A stretch of DNA of 64,000 nucleotides, taken from contig JBQNAI010000007.1 in assembly GCA_052170555.1 (NCBI GenBank), positions 37,909-101,908 on the forward strand. The letters run 5' to 3'. The translations under genes were made by a program, and so were the position numbers. A model generated the notes under the pieces. It was not told where the DNA came from and ran no database searches. It saw only the letters and a program-made list of their open reading frames with translations. Of the stretch, positions 1-8,315 are shown in pieces (positions within the stretch are counted from its first letter, which is position 1; every line of letters begins with the position of its first letter). This DNA comes from Scybalousia_A sp052170555 (GTDB lineage: Bacteria > Bacteroidota > Bacteroidia > Bacteroidales > P3).

Positions 1-51
1 TAATATTTATACTATCAAGTACATTTAATCCGCCATTCGCAACACTAAATG

Positions 52-1071
52 CTACATATTGTAAAATGGATGATATTTTTCTAATGTTTCTTTCAAATCT
101 TTTGTCTTTAAATTGATATAAATTTCGGTGGAACATATACTTGCGTGTCCCATCATTTCTTTCACGGCAATCAAACTCGCTCCCGATCTTATCAATTCTG
201 TAGCGAAACTGTGTCTTAGCGTGTGAGGATGAATATTTTTGGTTATTCCTACCGCTGTGGCTGTTTCATTCAGTAGTTTATTGATAAATTGCCGTGTCAT
301 TTTTTCTCCTCTTTTGTGAGATAAGAAGATATAATCCTTGTATTTATAGTTTATAGGACGCGTATTGCGGTATTCGTTTATATAAATTAGAAGGTCTTTC
401 AATACGCTTCGTGCAATAGGAACATATCTTTCTTTATTACCTTTTCCAATTATATCAAGAAATTCTTCTTTTACGTTGATATTTTCCAATTTTAAGTTGA
501 TAAATTCACTAACTCTCAATCCAGTAGCATAAAGCATTTTTATGGTTAAACGATTTCTAAATCCTATATAATTATTGGCATCAATGTGATTTATCATTTT
601 GAAGATTTCTTCTTTATCAAGAACTATTGGCAGTTTTTGTTCTAATTTTGGTGTGATTATCAATTGAGATATATCTTTGTCTATTGCATCTATTAGTACT
701 AAATATTTAAAAAAAGCTCTTAAAGATTGAATTATTCTCGTTAAAGAAGTTGCTTTTAATAATTGTTCTTCCTCACCATCCTCTCTTTGTGTTTTTTTTG
801 TTAATGTTATTGTCGGTTCATTGAGTTGTTTTGACAAGTTTTTAGACTTATGTGAAAAATTATTTTTATTAATAATCACAATAGTATCTAAAAATTTGTT
901 AATAATTTGAAGAGTTATGTCTTTGGGTGTAATACCGGGATAATTCAAATTGACAAATTCTACAAATCTCCTACACTCTCTCAGATATCCGTTTGTAGTG
1001 TTAGGACTTAAAGATCGCTCTATGGATAAAAAATATCTAAAATCTTCTAAATGTTTCTCTATATCAGACAT
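52..1071 (-). CDS. Tyrosine recombinase, XerC/XerD type
   Basis: Site-specific recombinase of the Xer family, which resolves chromosome dimers at dif by cutting and rejoining DNA through a catalytic tyrosine. The N-terminal SAM-like core-binding domain is followed by the catalytic domain, with the Arg in TGLRVSEF, the HTLRHS box, the GHAS box and the Tyr in STEIYINL. The ATG at 1071 gives 339 residues; a TTG four codons upstream is possible but less likely. Standard XerC/D proteins have about 300 residues, and the excess is a polar Lys/Gln/Glu-rich insertion at about residues 70-110 inside the N-terminal domain. Xer cannot be told from an integrase-like paralogue by sequence alone; no mobile element borders it. 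mtgA lies upstream on the same strand. Confidence 0.9.
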   Translation of the reverse strand: MSDIEKHLEDFRYFLSIERSLSPNTTNGYLRECRRFVEFVNLNYPGITPKDITLQIINKFLDTIVIINKNNFSHKSKNLSKQLNEPTITLTKKTQREDGEEEQLLKATSLTRIIQSLRAFFKYLVLIDAIDKDISQLIITPKLEQKLPIVLDKEEIFKMINHIDANNYIGFRNRLTIKMLYATGLRVSEFINLKLENINVKEEFLDIIGKGNKERYVPIARSVLKDLLIYINEYRNTRPINYKYKDYIFLSHKRGEKMTRQFINKLLNETATAVGITKNIHPHTLRHSFATELIRSGASLIAVKEMMGHASICSTEIYINLKTKDLKETLEKYHPFYNM

Positions 1072-1158
1072 TACAGTACTCAAATAGGATATTAGTTAAA
1101 GGATATATGATATACGGAATATATATTTAATATTGTTTTGAGAAACATTTCTATTGTA

Positions 1159-1911
1159 TTATATTCTTGGACGTCCTATAATATTCATTCGTGCCTGTAT
1201 TTTATTTGCCCTACGATTGACATACCTGGACGGTTGAGCAGGATTTCGTTTTAGTGGAGAAGGTAAAATGGATGTTAGTAGAGCTGACTCTCTTTTACTG
1301 AGACGGTTAGCTGAATGATGAAAATAGTATTGTGATGCTGCCTCTACACCATATATTCCGTCTCCAAATTCTATTATATTTAGATAAACTTCCATTATCC
1401 TGCGTTTTGACCAAAATGTTTCCATTAATATCGTGTGCCATGCTTCTAATCCTTTTCGTACATATGATTTTTGAATCCATAAAAAGGTATTTTTAGCAGT
1501 CTGTTGTGTAATAGTACTACCACCAAATGCCTTTTTCCCTCGTTGTTCATTGATTTTTTTCGCACGTTCTATGGCCTTGAAATCAAAACCTCTATGGTTA
1601 GGAAAATTTCCATCCTCTGCAGCAATTACAGCTACCACCATATTGGGAGAAATATCCTCATAATCCAACCATGTTTTGCTTAAACGAACATCTCTTTCGG
1701 AAGAAAATATTTGTTCCACACATCTCTGTACCATAAGTATGGTAATCGGAGGATTAATCCACCTATATGCTAAGGTTATCAAGATGGTAAACAAAAAATA
1801 TGCAAGACAAAAGATACCTAAGCGTTTAAAAAATTTTTTGAACGAGAATTTCTTCTTCTTTTTTATATATCTATTATCTTTATTGTTGGTACTATTTTTA
1901 TTCCTTGCCAT
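1159..1911 (-). CDS. mtgA: Monofunctional biosynthetic peptidoglycan transglycosylase
   Basis: GT51 glycosyltransferase that polymerises lipid II into glycan strands at the cytoplasmic membrane. A basic N-terminus and one transmembrane segment (about residues 25-50, LGIFCLAYFLF) are followed by the GT51 domain with its catalytic Glu in AAEDGNFPNHRGFD, the second motif GGSTITQQTAKN and the motif RIMEVYLNIIEFG. No transpeptidase domain follows, so this is the monofunctional form, and the 250-residue length fits the family. The ATG at 1911 is chosen because an upstream in-frame TTG at 1932 falls inside the promoter -7 box. It may be read through toward the recombinase gene downstream (87-base gap). 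Confidence 0.93.
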   Translation of the reverse strand: MARNKNSTNNKDNRYIKKKKKFSFKKFFKRLGIFCLAYFLFTILITLAYRWINPPITILMVQRCVEQIFSSERDVRLSKTWLDYEDISPNMVVAVIAAEDGNFPNHRGFDFKAIERAKKINEQRGKKAFGGSTITQQTAKNTFLWIQKSYVRKGLEAWHTILMETFWSKRRIMEVYLNIIEFGDGIYGVEAASQYYFHHSANRLSKRESALLTSILPSPLKRNPAQPSRYVNRRANKIQARMNIIGRPRI

Positions 1912-1929
1912 CTTCTGAGATTTTTTTTG

Positions 1930-1937
1930 CAAAATTA
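1930..1937 (-). promoter_or_regulatory. Bacteroidetes -7 promoter box for mtgA
   Basis: TAATTTTG on the minus strand matches the Bacteroidetes -7 consensus TAnnTTTG and lies 18 bases upstream of the mtgA ATG. Confidence 0.55.
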
Positions 1938-2340
1938 GAATAAAAATCTTAAAGCATAGCGTTGAAATTTTGCATTTTTTTGTGAAATTCTATTAAATAT
2001 TGTATCTCTATATAAACTCTACTGATAATAAATTAAACTTGGGCATATTATTGAAACCCTAATAAAAAATATTGTTACAAAAAAAAGTTGGGATATTACA
2101 TATATATTTTACTTAATAGATGCTTTTGTGCGATATTTATTGAAAATAATGAATTAGAGACTTATAAAATAACTTTTTATTTTGTTCTTTGCTTCCGGAT
2201 GTTTTATTATATCGGCAAGAGATGAATATAAATTAGATTTTTTTTTGCACAAAGCGATAACATTTGATACTTGTTAAGTATGTGATAAAGAGGGAAAAAC
2301 TCAAATTATGGAAAACGAATAATAGATCTTACATATATAG

Positions 2341-2847
2341 TATAAATTATTAATTAGAGTACTCATTTTTGTATACCCGTTACCATGTATTGGAACTATA
2401 TATTTTGTTAGCAAGGCAAAAAACGATTGTTATCGTATAATAGTTGGTCAAATCAATGTTTGGGATTTATATCATGACACATTACTTGTAGTAAAGTGTT
2501 TGGAATGATATTTGGTATATGGATTTGATGTCTATTCATCGGAAGTATACGAATACAAACATGAAACATAATATAACAGTGTTAGTATAATTGTATTGAA
2601 TTTTGTTAATGGCAAAAACTTTTCTGATACTATCAATATGCAAAACTAAAAAAGTAATATTTTTTTAGATAAAGGTTTTGAGCAAATAGGAACCGGTACG
2701 TATAATTTGAATTATTTATATATAAATGCTTCTTACGGTACTTATGTATTTAAATTTTATGTATTTGAATTGAAAATTTCAAATATAATCACTACTAATC
2801 TAGACAGGATAAACGATTTACTTGGAATAGACATAATATTTGAATAG
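2341..2847 (+). pseudogene. Decayed reading frame of unknown origin
   Basis: One plus-strand frame stays protein-like for about 500 bases, interrupted by only three stop codons (near 2506, 2572 and 2647) and closed by TAG at 2845. Translated pieces include VGQINVWDLYHDTLLVVK, YLVYGFDVYSSEVYEYKHET and DKGFEQIGTGTYNLNYLYIN. They read as ordinary soluble beta-rich protein rather than AT-noise. All fragments are in the same frame, so decay here is by point mutation to stops. I do not recognise the family. The surrounding gap 1938-3450 contains no other convincing gene; shorter protein-like pieces (KTNIYDGQIF, around 2876-2905) may extend the remnant downstream. Confidence 0.45.
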
Positions 2848-3223
2848 GATATGTTAAACTAAAGTATTCTAATAAAAACAAATATATATGACGGGCAGAT
2901 ATTCAAAAAAATAATATTGTAAATAAATTATATTTTGGTATATTTTATATGACCAATATACAGACGAGGATATATCTTTATAGATTTAAAGCAAAAGATA
3001 AGTATAATAATTTGTATATCGTAATAATTGTGGAAAATATTTAAGTAGTATACCTTAAAGAAGTTAAAAAAAATAGTTGTTAGAACTTACACTGATATGA
3101 TAATTGTCATACTGAAAAATATAAATCATAATTATATTTTTGTTTTTTTGCAAATTAACTATGTAAATATAAAAAAATACGGAGCAAGATGTTACCGAAA
3201 ATTATTAAAATGTAATTGAAATA

Positions 3224-3307
3224 AATTGTTTCTTGACATCAGCAAATTAAAGTGTGACATCAGTAAATTGTTTTTTGACATCAATAAATTGAAATGCAAC
3301 ATTTTTA
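3224..3307 (+). repeat. 21-bp intergenic tandem array, 4 units
   Basis: Four consecutive units of exactly 21 bp (starts 3224, 3245, 3266, 3287). Type 2 (core TTTCTTGACATC) alternates with type 1 (core AAAGTGTGACATC); each begins with AATT. The fourth unit has drifted. The family recurs throughout the window. Confidence 0.85.
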
Positions 3308-3450
3308 AAATTTTTCGGAATAATAGTTAATTATTTCAAATTATGAATGAAAACAGGAGGATGAAATAATTTGCATGTAAAAAGATTTGAGTGCAGAAGT
3401 TTGAATTTGGATGTATCAGAAAATATTTTCTTTTTTGGAAAGAAGAAAAT

Positions 3451-3489
3451 ATGCAAGAGGCATCCTCACCCTGCGGATGCCTCTTGCAT
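3451..3489 (-). terminator. Strong hairpin terminator downstream of secG
   Basis: Perfect 15-bp stem (3451-3465 with 3475-3489; arm ATGCAAGAGGCATCC) and a 9-base loop. On the minus strand it is followed by the pyrimidine-rich run ATTTTCTTCTTT, so it should end the secG transcript. A small plus-strand open frame that spans it is not a gene. Confidence 0.8.
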
Positions 3490-3522
3490 CGTAATGTTTA
3501 TAGCTTGCGATTAAGCCTGAAT

Positions 3523-3846
3523 TTATTTAGCTTGTGGTGTTGCCGTATTGTTATTCTGGTTGGAAGCAGGTAGATTTGTATTAACATTTAAACCGCTGTT
3601 AGTAACATCTTGTGTAGTTTGATGAGAAGGTACCAATGCCGAAGAAAGAATGCATAGAAGTATCATTACAACAGCTAACACCCATGTGGTTTTTTCAAGA
3701 AAGTCCGTTGTTTTTCTTACTCCCATAACTTGATTTTGTGACGCAAAATTAGCAGCTAACCCACCACCTTTGCCATTTTGTACCAGCACTATGAAAGCAA
3801 GCAATAATGCTACTATCATAATTAATACCGTTATTACAATAAACAT
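3523..3846 (-). CDS. secG: Preprotein translocase subunit SecG
   Basis: Small inner-membrane subunit of the SecYEG channel. Two transmembrane segments (residues 1-22 and about 52-72) are separated by the conserved cytoplasmic loop with QNGKGGGLAANF and the family motif of Gly, Phe and Asp around GVRKTTDFLEKTTW. A Ser/Thr/Asn-rich low-complexity tail (about 80-107) follows, as is common in Bacteroidetes. The length of 107 residues is typical. It lies 30 bases downstream of the TPR-like gene and probably shares its transcript, ending at the hairpin at 3451-3489. Confidence 0.93.
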   Translation of the reverse strand: MFIVITVLIMIVALLLAFIVLVQNGKGGGLAANFASQNQVMGVRKTTDFLEKTTWVLAVVMILLCILSSALVPSHQTTQDVTNSGLNVNTNLPASNQNNNTATPQAK

Positions 3847-3876
3847 ATCCGTAAATTTTTTTTGTTATTTAATTAG

Positions 3877-4491
3877 TTAATTATTCTTTAATATTTCAAT
3901 TTGATGAGTATAATACATCGTTTTATTGGGATTTTTTTCTATAAGTTGTTGATATATTTTTATAGCTGTAGATTTGTCGCCTTGTTTTGCATAAATTTTT
4001 GCCATATTTTCAGTAACAAATTTGAAATCTCTTCTCACGCTATCTTTGATTACGTATTCAACTCTCTTATCTTGAGTGAACTCCCCCTTATCGTTAGCAG
4101 GTGTTTTTGGATATTCTATTTTTAGGAATCTTTCCAACAATTCCTGACGAGTAGGATTATCGCTCAATTTTTCATCCTTGTAAGAGTTTATTTTAGTAAT
4201 TATATCCTCTTTCTTTTTTTCTGGTATTGACTTATTGATATGCTTAGGTATAATACTAAGATTTGAAATGATTTTCCCTAAATACTCTCTATCTGAGACG
4301 TAAATGCTTGTTATCGCAAGTAATTGAGACTTATTGAAACTTTGTAGTATATATGCGAACTTAACAACTATAACTTTAAAAACAGAACAATAAGGATACT
4401 TATCAGATAGACGTTTCATAATCACCAAATCCTGCATGCTCACAATACTATCGTCCATCACCAGTATTTCACTTAATTTATTCTTATCCAT
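3877..4491 (-). CDS. TPR-like protein of unknown function, next to secG
   Basis: I recognise only one element: the C-terminal stretch (about residues 155-204: MAKIYAKQGDKSTAIKIYQ, then IEKNPNK) is a tetratricopeptide motif. The rest is helical and charged, with no signal peptide or membrane segment, so a cytoplasmic protein is expected. A comparable protein of unknown function is often found beside secG in Bacteroidetes, from memory. The ATG at 4491 is used; a GTG four codons earlier is possible. The first gene of a two-gene string with secG, read from the promoter box at 4515-4522. Confidence 0.75.
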   Translation of the reverse strand: MDKNKLSEILVMDDSIVSMQDLVIMKRLSDKYPYCSVFKVIVVKFAYILQSFNKSQLLAITSIYVSDREYLGKIISNLSIIPKHINKSIPEKKKEDIITKINSYKDEKLSDNPTRQELLERFLKIEYPKTPANDKGEFTQDKRVEYVIKDSVRRDFKFVTENMAKIYAKQGDKSTAIKIYQQLIEKNPNKTMYYTHQIEILKNN

Positions 4492-4514
4492 TCTTTGTTC
4501 CACTTTCCAAACTG

Positions 4515-4522
4515 CAAAATTA
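4515..4522 (-). promoter_or_regulatory. -7 promoter box for the TPR-secG transcript
   Basis: TAATTTTG on the minus strand, 23 bases upstream of the ATG at 4491. Confidence 0.5.
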
Positions 4523-4561
4523 CGAAAATTTTATTTTTCAACAAAAAAAATATAGAAAAAC

Positions 4562-4592
4562 ATTGTTATAATAAAAAAACTTCGTAACTTTG
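4562..4592 (+). promoter_or_regulatory. Promoter of rpmH
   Basis: TAACTTTG at 4585-4592 with ATTG (one mismatch to TTTG) at 4562-4565, spacing 19 bases. It lies back to back with the promoter of the TPR-secG transcript. Confidence 0.6.
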
Positions 4593-4638
4593 CAAACCGA
4601 AAAAGGGGATTAATAATATAAGAAAAACGAGATAAACG

Positions 4639-4785
4639 ATGAAAAGAACATTTCAACCATCAAGGAGAAAAAGAGTTAATAAACACGGTTTTAGAGAGAG
4701 AATGTCTACAACGAGCGGACGAAAAATATTAAATGCTCGTCGTCGTCACGGACGAAAAAAATTAACCGTTTCTGACGAAAGATAA
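4639..4785 (+). CDS. rpmH: 50S ribosomal protein L34
   Basis: 48-residue basic ribosomal protein of the large subunit. It opens MKRTFQPSRRKRVNKHGF and continues RERMSTTSGRKILNARRRHG, the hallmark L34 sequence essentially without change, ending KKLTVSDER. Length is as expected (44-53 in the family). Own promoter at 4562-4592 and own terminator at 4821-4850, so probably a single-gene transcript. In many bacteria rpmH neighbours rnpA and dnaA; neither is present here, which is usual for Bacteroidetes. Confidence 0.97.
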   Translation: MKRTFQPSRRKRVNKHGFRERMSTTSGRKILNARRRHGRKKLTVSDER

Positions 4786-4820
4786 ATCTCGATAAAACTC
4801 TCTTAACAAGAAAACTTTTG

Positions 4821-4850
4821 GCATTGTAATTAATTTGCAGTGCTTTTTTT
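4821..4850 (+). terminator. Terminator of rpmH
   Basis: Six-bp stem GCATTG/CAGTGC (4821-4826 with 4838-4843, one G-U pair) followed directly by seven T residues. Confidence 0.6.
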
Positions 4851-4868
4851 ATTTAGGATGCTACCACA

Positions 4869-6290
4869 ATGAGAAGAAAAAAAGAAAAATTTACATTACA
4901 TAATGTAGAGATTACTGGATTTGCAGCAGAGGGTAATGCTATTGCTAAAACTGATGATAAAGTTATTTTTGTACCTTTTGCTGTACCGGGTGATATTGTA
5001 GATATTGAAGTATTTAAGCAAAAAAAATCTTATTGTGAAGCAAGAGTGATAGACATAAAATCTTATTCGGATAAAAGGATTGCCGTTAAATGTCCACACT
5101 TTACCTATTGTGGTGGGTGTAAATGGCAAATGCTTGCATATGAGTGGCAATTGAAATATAAACAACAACAAGTTATTGATAATTTAACAAGAATCGGTAA
5201 GATTGATTGTGGTAATATTTCAATTATTTGCGGCTCTGCTGACATATATTATTACAGGAACAAACTTGAATTTACTTTTTCAAATAAAGCGTGGGTAAAA
5301 GATTTTGTTAAAGGGCAGATTCCTCAGCCTGCGTTAGGATTTCACATCAGTGGATTGTTTGATAAAGTGTTGAATATTGAGAATTGTGTATTGCAAAAAA
5401 ACATCTCAAATCGTATTCGCAATTTTTTGAGACAGTACACTTTGGAAAGAGGTATACCTTATTATGATATAAGAGAGCATAATGGTATCATGCGAACCTT
5501 AGTTGTTAGAACAACTTTGCAGGGAGACTTAATGGTTTTAATAGCTTTTGCCTTGAATGATATAAATGTAATAAACGATGTTTTAAATGCTTTGAAAGAT
5601 AATTTTCCTGAGATATCCTCATTGCAATATTGTATAAATGACAAATTAAATGACTCTTTGGCAGATAGGGATTTTATTTTATTTTATGGGAAGGATTATG
5701 TTATTGAATTGATGCCACAATATGGAGATAAGACGGCAAAACCATTACAGTTTAAAATAAGACCCAAAACTTTTTATCAAGTAAATCCTTTACAGGCGTT
5801 GAAACTTTACACTTTTGCTACAGATTTTGCACAAATAAGCAATCAAGATATTGTCTATGATCTATATACTGGTACTGGTACTATTGCAAATTTTGTTGCG
5901 AATAAAGCAAAAAAGGTTGTAGGTATAGAATATGTGGAAGATGCTGTTGAAGATGCAAGAGTAAATTCTAAGGAGAACGAGATAAATAATACAATATTTT
6001 ACGCTGGTGATATGTCTAAAGTGTTAAATGATGATTTCATATTGAAGAATGGAAAACCGGATATAATAATTACTGACCCTCCAAGAAATGGTATGGATGT
6101 TAAGGTTGTGATGCAAATATTGAAAATATTTCCTAAACGAATAGTATATATATCTTGTAATCCAGCCACACAAGCAAGAGACGTTGCTCTAATGAGTGAG
6201 CAGTACAAAGTAGAGAAAATACAGCCGGTGGATATGTTTCCACATACCCACCATATAGAAAATGTAATCCTTTTATCAAAAAAAGATTAA
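4869..6290 (+). CDS. rlmD: 23S rRNA (uracil-5-)-methyltransferase, RlmD family
   Basis: SAM-dependent methyltransferase of the TrmA/RumA family that makes 5-methyluridine in 23S rRNA. A TRAM RNA-binding domain (about residues 5-65) is followed by an iron-sulfur cluster region (Cys in KCPHFTYCGGCKWQ, and a further Cys in IENCVLQK), then a Rossmann methyltransferase with VYDLYTGTGTIANF, the DPPRNGM motif, the catalytic Cys in YISCNPATQARD and the base Glu near HTHHIENV. Length of 473 residues is normal. RlmD, RlmC and RlmCD substrate specificity cannot be separated without comparison. It sits 83 bases behind rpmH. Confidence 0.88.
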   Translation: MRRKKEKFTLHNVEITGFAAEGNAIAKTDDKVIFVPFAVPGDIVDIEVFKQKKSYCEARVIDIKSYSDKRIAVKCPHFTYCGGCKWQMLAYEWQLKYKQQQVIDNLTRIGKIDCGNISIICGSADIYYYRNKLEFTFSNKAWVKDFVKGQIPQPALGFHISGLFDKVLNIENCVLQKNISNRIRNFLRQYTLERGIPYYDIREHNGIMRTLVVRTTLQGDLMVLIAFALNDINVINDVLNALKDNFPEISSLQYCINDKLNDSLADRDFILFYGKDYVIELMPQYGDKTAKPLQFKIRPKTFYQVNPLQALKLYTFATDFAQISNQDIVYDLYTGTGTIANFVANKAKKVVGIEYVEDAVEDARVNSKENEINNTIFYAGDMSKVLNDDFILKNGKPDIIITDPPRNGMDVKVVMQILKIFPKRIVYISCNPATQARDVALMSEQYKVEKIQPVDMFPHTHHIENVILLSKKD

Positions 6291-6308
6291 AGAATAGTTA
6301 TTAATAAT

Positions 6309-6339
6309 TTTGCCGAAACAAATATTATCAATAATTTTG
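6309..6339 (+). promoter_or_regulatory. Promoter of pgi
   Basis: TTTG at 6309-6312 and TAATTTTG at 6332-6339, 19 bases apart: a full match to the Bacteroidetes -33/-7 consensus, 27 bases before the pgi ATG. Confidence 0.7.
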
Positions 6340-6366
6340 TAACTCATACTTAAAAATTTAAGGCTT

Positions 6367-7665
6367 ATGAAATTAAATGTTATTTATTCAGATGTTGATA
6401 AACCGAGCATAAAAGATATAGAATCATTAAATAAAAAAGCAATAGATTCTTTGGAATTGCTAAAAAACAAGAAAGGAAAAGGTAATGAATTTTTGGGATG
6501 GGTCAGCCTGCCCAATGATATAACGCAACAAGACTTGCAAAATATAATCTTATGTGCAGAAGAAATAAAAAAAAATAGCCAGATATTTCTGGTGGCAGGC
6601 ATAGGAGGTTCCTACTTAGGGGCGAGGGCTGTCATAGAATCTTTGAAACATAATTTTGATTATCTACTTGATGAAAGCAAATCTCCAATTGTTCTTTATG
6701 CAGGGAATACTCTTTGCGAAGATTATATGGCTGATTTGTTGGATATTCTTGATAGGAAGGATTATTCATTGTGTGTAATCTCCAAATCAGGAACTACAAC
6801 AGAGACAGCTGTAACATTTAGAATTTTACGACAACATTTGGAGAAAAAATATGGACACGAAGGAGCCGTATCACGAATTATTGCTATAACGGATAAAGAA
6901 AAGGGTATTTTGAAATCCATTGCTGATATGGAGGGTTACAAAACTTTTGTTATTCCTGATAATGTGGGGGGGAGGTATTCTGTTTTAACTCCTGTTGGAT
7001 TATTACCGATAGCTGTTGCCGGATTTGATATAAGAAGTTTGGTAAAAGGTGCTATGGATATGAGTAATGAGTTACTAACCAATTTAAATGCCGAAGACAA
7101 TATTGCAATACGCTATGCAGTAATACGAAACCACTTGTATAACGTAGGGAAACGGATTGAACTTTTAGTTAATTATCAACCTAATTTGGTATATTTTTCA
7201 GAATGGTTCAAGCAACTGTACGGAGAAAGTGAAGGGAAAGAGCATAAAGGGTTGTTTCCTGCAAGTGTAAGCAATACTACGGATTTGCATTCTATGGGGC
7301 AGTATATTCAGCAAGGACAACGTCTGATGTTCGAAACAGTTTTGCATGTGGAACGTACGACTAAATATGCCAAAATTCCACAAAAGGAAGTAGATGATGA
7401 CAAATTGAATTATTTACTTGATTTTTCATTAACGCAAATCAATCATAAAGCGGAAGAGGGTACGAGAATGGCACATTTGGAAGGGCAAGTAACTCAATTG
7501 CAATTGAATATAGAACAAATAAATGAAGAAAATATCGGTAAGATGATGTATTTCTTTGAAATAGCTTGTGGGATTAGTGGTTATATGATGGGGATTAATC
7601 CTTTTGATCAGCCGGGAGTAGAATTTTATAAGAAAAATATGTTTGCTTTGTTGGGAAAAAAATGA
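6367..7665 (+). CDS. pgi: Glucose-6-phosphate isomerase
   Basis: Interconverts glucose 6-phosphate and fructose 6-phosphate in glycolysis and gluconeogenesis. Two SIS folds are visible: FLVAGIGGSYLGARAV (about residues 77-92), SKSGTTTETA (phosphate-binding loop, about 138-147) and NVGGRYSVLTPVGLLP; later come the catalytic Glu in GESEGKEHKG and the family C-terminal pattern ending in PFDQPGVEFYKK. At 432 residues it is the short form shared by Firmicutes and Bacteroidetes, not the 550-residue form. It is a single gene between rlmD and the chaperonin operon. Confidence 0.96.
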   Translation: MKLNVIYSDVDKPSIKDIESLNKKAIDSLELLKNKKGKGNEFLGWVSLPNDITQQDLQNIILCAEEIKKNSQIFLVAGIGGSYLGARAVIESLKHNFDYLLDESKSPIVLYAGNTLCEDYMADLLDILDRKDYSLCVISKSGTTTETAVTFRILRQHLEKKYGHEGAVSRIIAITDKEKGILKSIADMEGYKTFVIPDNVGGRYSVLTPVGLLPIAVAGFDIRSLVKGAMDMSNELLTNLNAEDNIAIRYAVIRNHLYNVGKRIELLVNYQPNLVYFSEWFKQLYGESEGKEHKGLFPASVSNTTDLHSMGQYIQQGQRLMFETVLHVERTTKYAKIPQKEVDDDKLNYLLDFSLTQINHKAEEGTRMAHLEGQVTQLQLNIEQINEENIGKMMYFFEIACGISGYMMGINPFDQPGVEFYKKNMFALLGKK

Positions 7666-7769
7666 TAGAAATGAAAGTTTATACGACTTGTGATGCATAT
7701 AAGTTTTGTAAATCTTATATTTGGGGGACTTGCAACTTATTTTAACCTATTAGTATCAAGTAATATTTT

Positions 7770-7832
7770 ACTAATGTCCCACTTCAATTTACTAATGTTA
7801 AAAAAGAATTTATTAAAGTCTCACTTTGATTT
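7770..7832 (-). repeat. 21-bp intergenic tandem array, 3 units
   Basis: Three 21-bp units at 7770, 7791 and 7812. Read on the minus strand the order is type 1, type 2, type 1 (cores AAAGTGAGACTT, CTTTTTTAACAT, GAAGTGGGACAT). The gap 7666-8014 holds this array and the leader of groES; I could not place a convincing promoter or a heat-shock operator in it. Confidence 0.85.
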
Positions 7833-8014
7833 TAACAAAAGGGATGTCAATCGGCTATAAGAATATTTTAGATAATCAAACAGAAATATTATTATAATTA
7901 TTTATTATGTCATTTTGTCAGAAATACGGGTTTGGCATATAATTGGTAAGTGTCCTTTTAGTGTTTTAGAAAAAACGATTAACTAATAAACAAACAAATA
8001 AAATAAATACAGAA

Positions 8015-8293
8015 ATGGTAAAAATAAAAATTAAACCTCTTGCAGATAGAGTGTTAGTCAGACCTGCAGAAGCAGAAGAAAAAACATCAACTGGTATCAT
8101 CATACCAGACACTGCTAAAGAAAAACCGATGGAAGGCGAAATTATTGCGGTAGGAACAGGAAAAAAAGACGAGCCTATGACAGTTAAAGTAGGTGACAAG
8201 GTGCTTTATGGTAAATACTCTGGTACTGAGATTACTTATGAGCAAGAGAAATATTTAATCATGCGTGAAAGTGATATTTACGCTATAATCTAA
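8015..8293 (+). CDS. groES: Co-chaperonin GroES
   Basis: Ten-kilodalton lid of the GroEL/GroES folding chamber in the cytoplasm. It shows the classic layout: KIKPLADRVLVRPAEAEEKT, the mobile loop TSTGIIIPDTAKEKP, then EGEIIAVGTG and the conserved GDKVLYGKYSGTEI. The 92-residue length is standard. First gene of the groES-groEL operon; groEL starts 22 bases downstream. Confidence 0.97.
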   Translation: MVKIKIKPLADRVLVRPAEAEEKTSTGIIIPDTAKEKPMEGEIIAVGTGKKDEPMTVKVGDKVLYGKYSGTEITYEQEKYLIMRESDIYAII

Positions 8294-8300
8294 TTTGTTA

Positions 8301-8307
8301 AAGGAGG
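8301..8307 (+). promoter_or_regulatory. Strong Shine-Dalgarno site of groEL
   Basis: AAGGAGG eight bases before the ATG at 8316. Such strong sites are unusual in Bacteroidetes, which mostly lack them; it fixes the groEL start over the upstream in-frame TTG at 8295. Confidence 0.85.
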
Positions 8308-8315
8308 AAATAAAA

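Noticed and set aside
52..1071. Integrase of a mobile element at the window edge
   Set aside because: No attachment-site repeats, tRNA gene or cargo genes next to it; neighbour is the housekeeping gene mtgA.
2341..2847. Stop-codon reassignment or readthrough as explanation for the interrupted frame
   Set aside because: Intact genes nearby end normally at TAA, TAG and TGA, so decay is the simpler explanation.
3391..3573. 60-codon plus-strand frame over the secG terminator and secG 3' end
   Set aside because: It spans a perfect hairpin terminator and the antisense of secG; no protein-like content.
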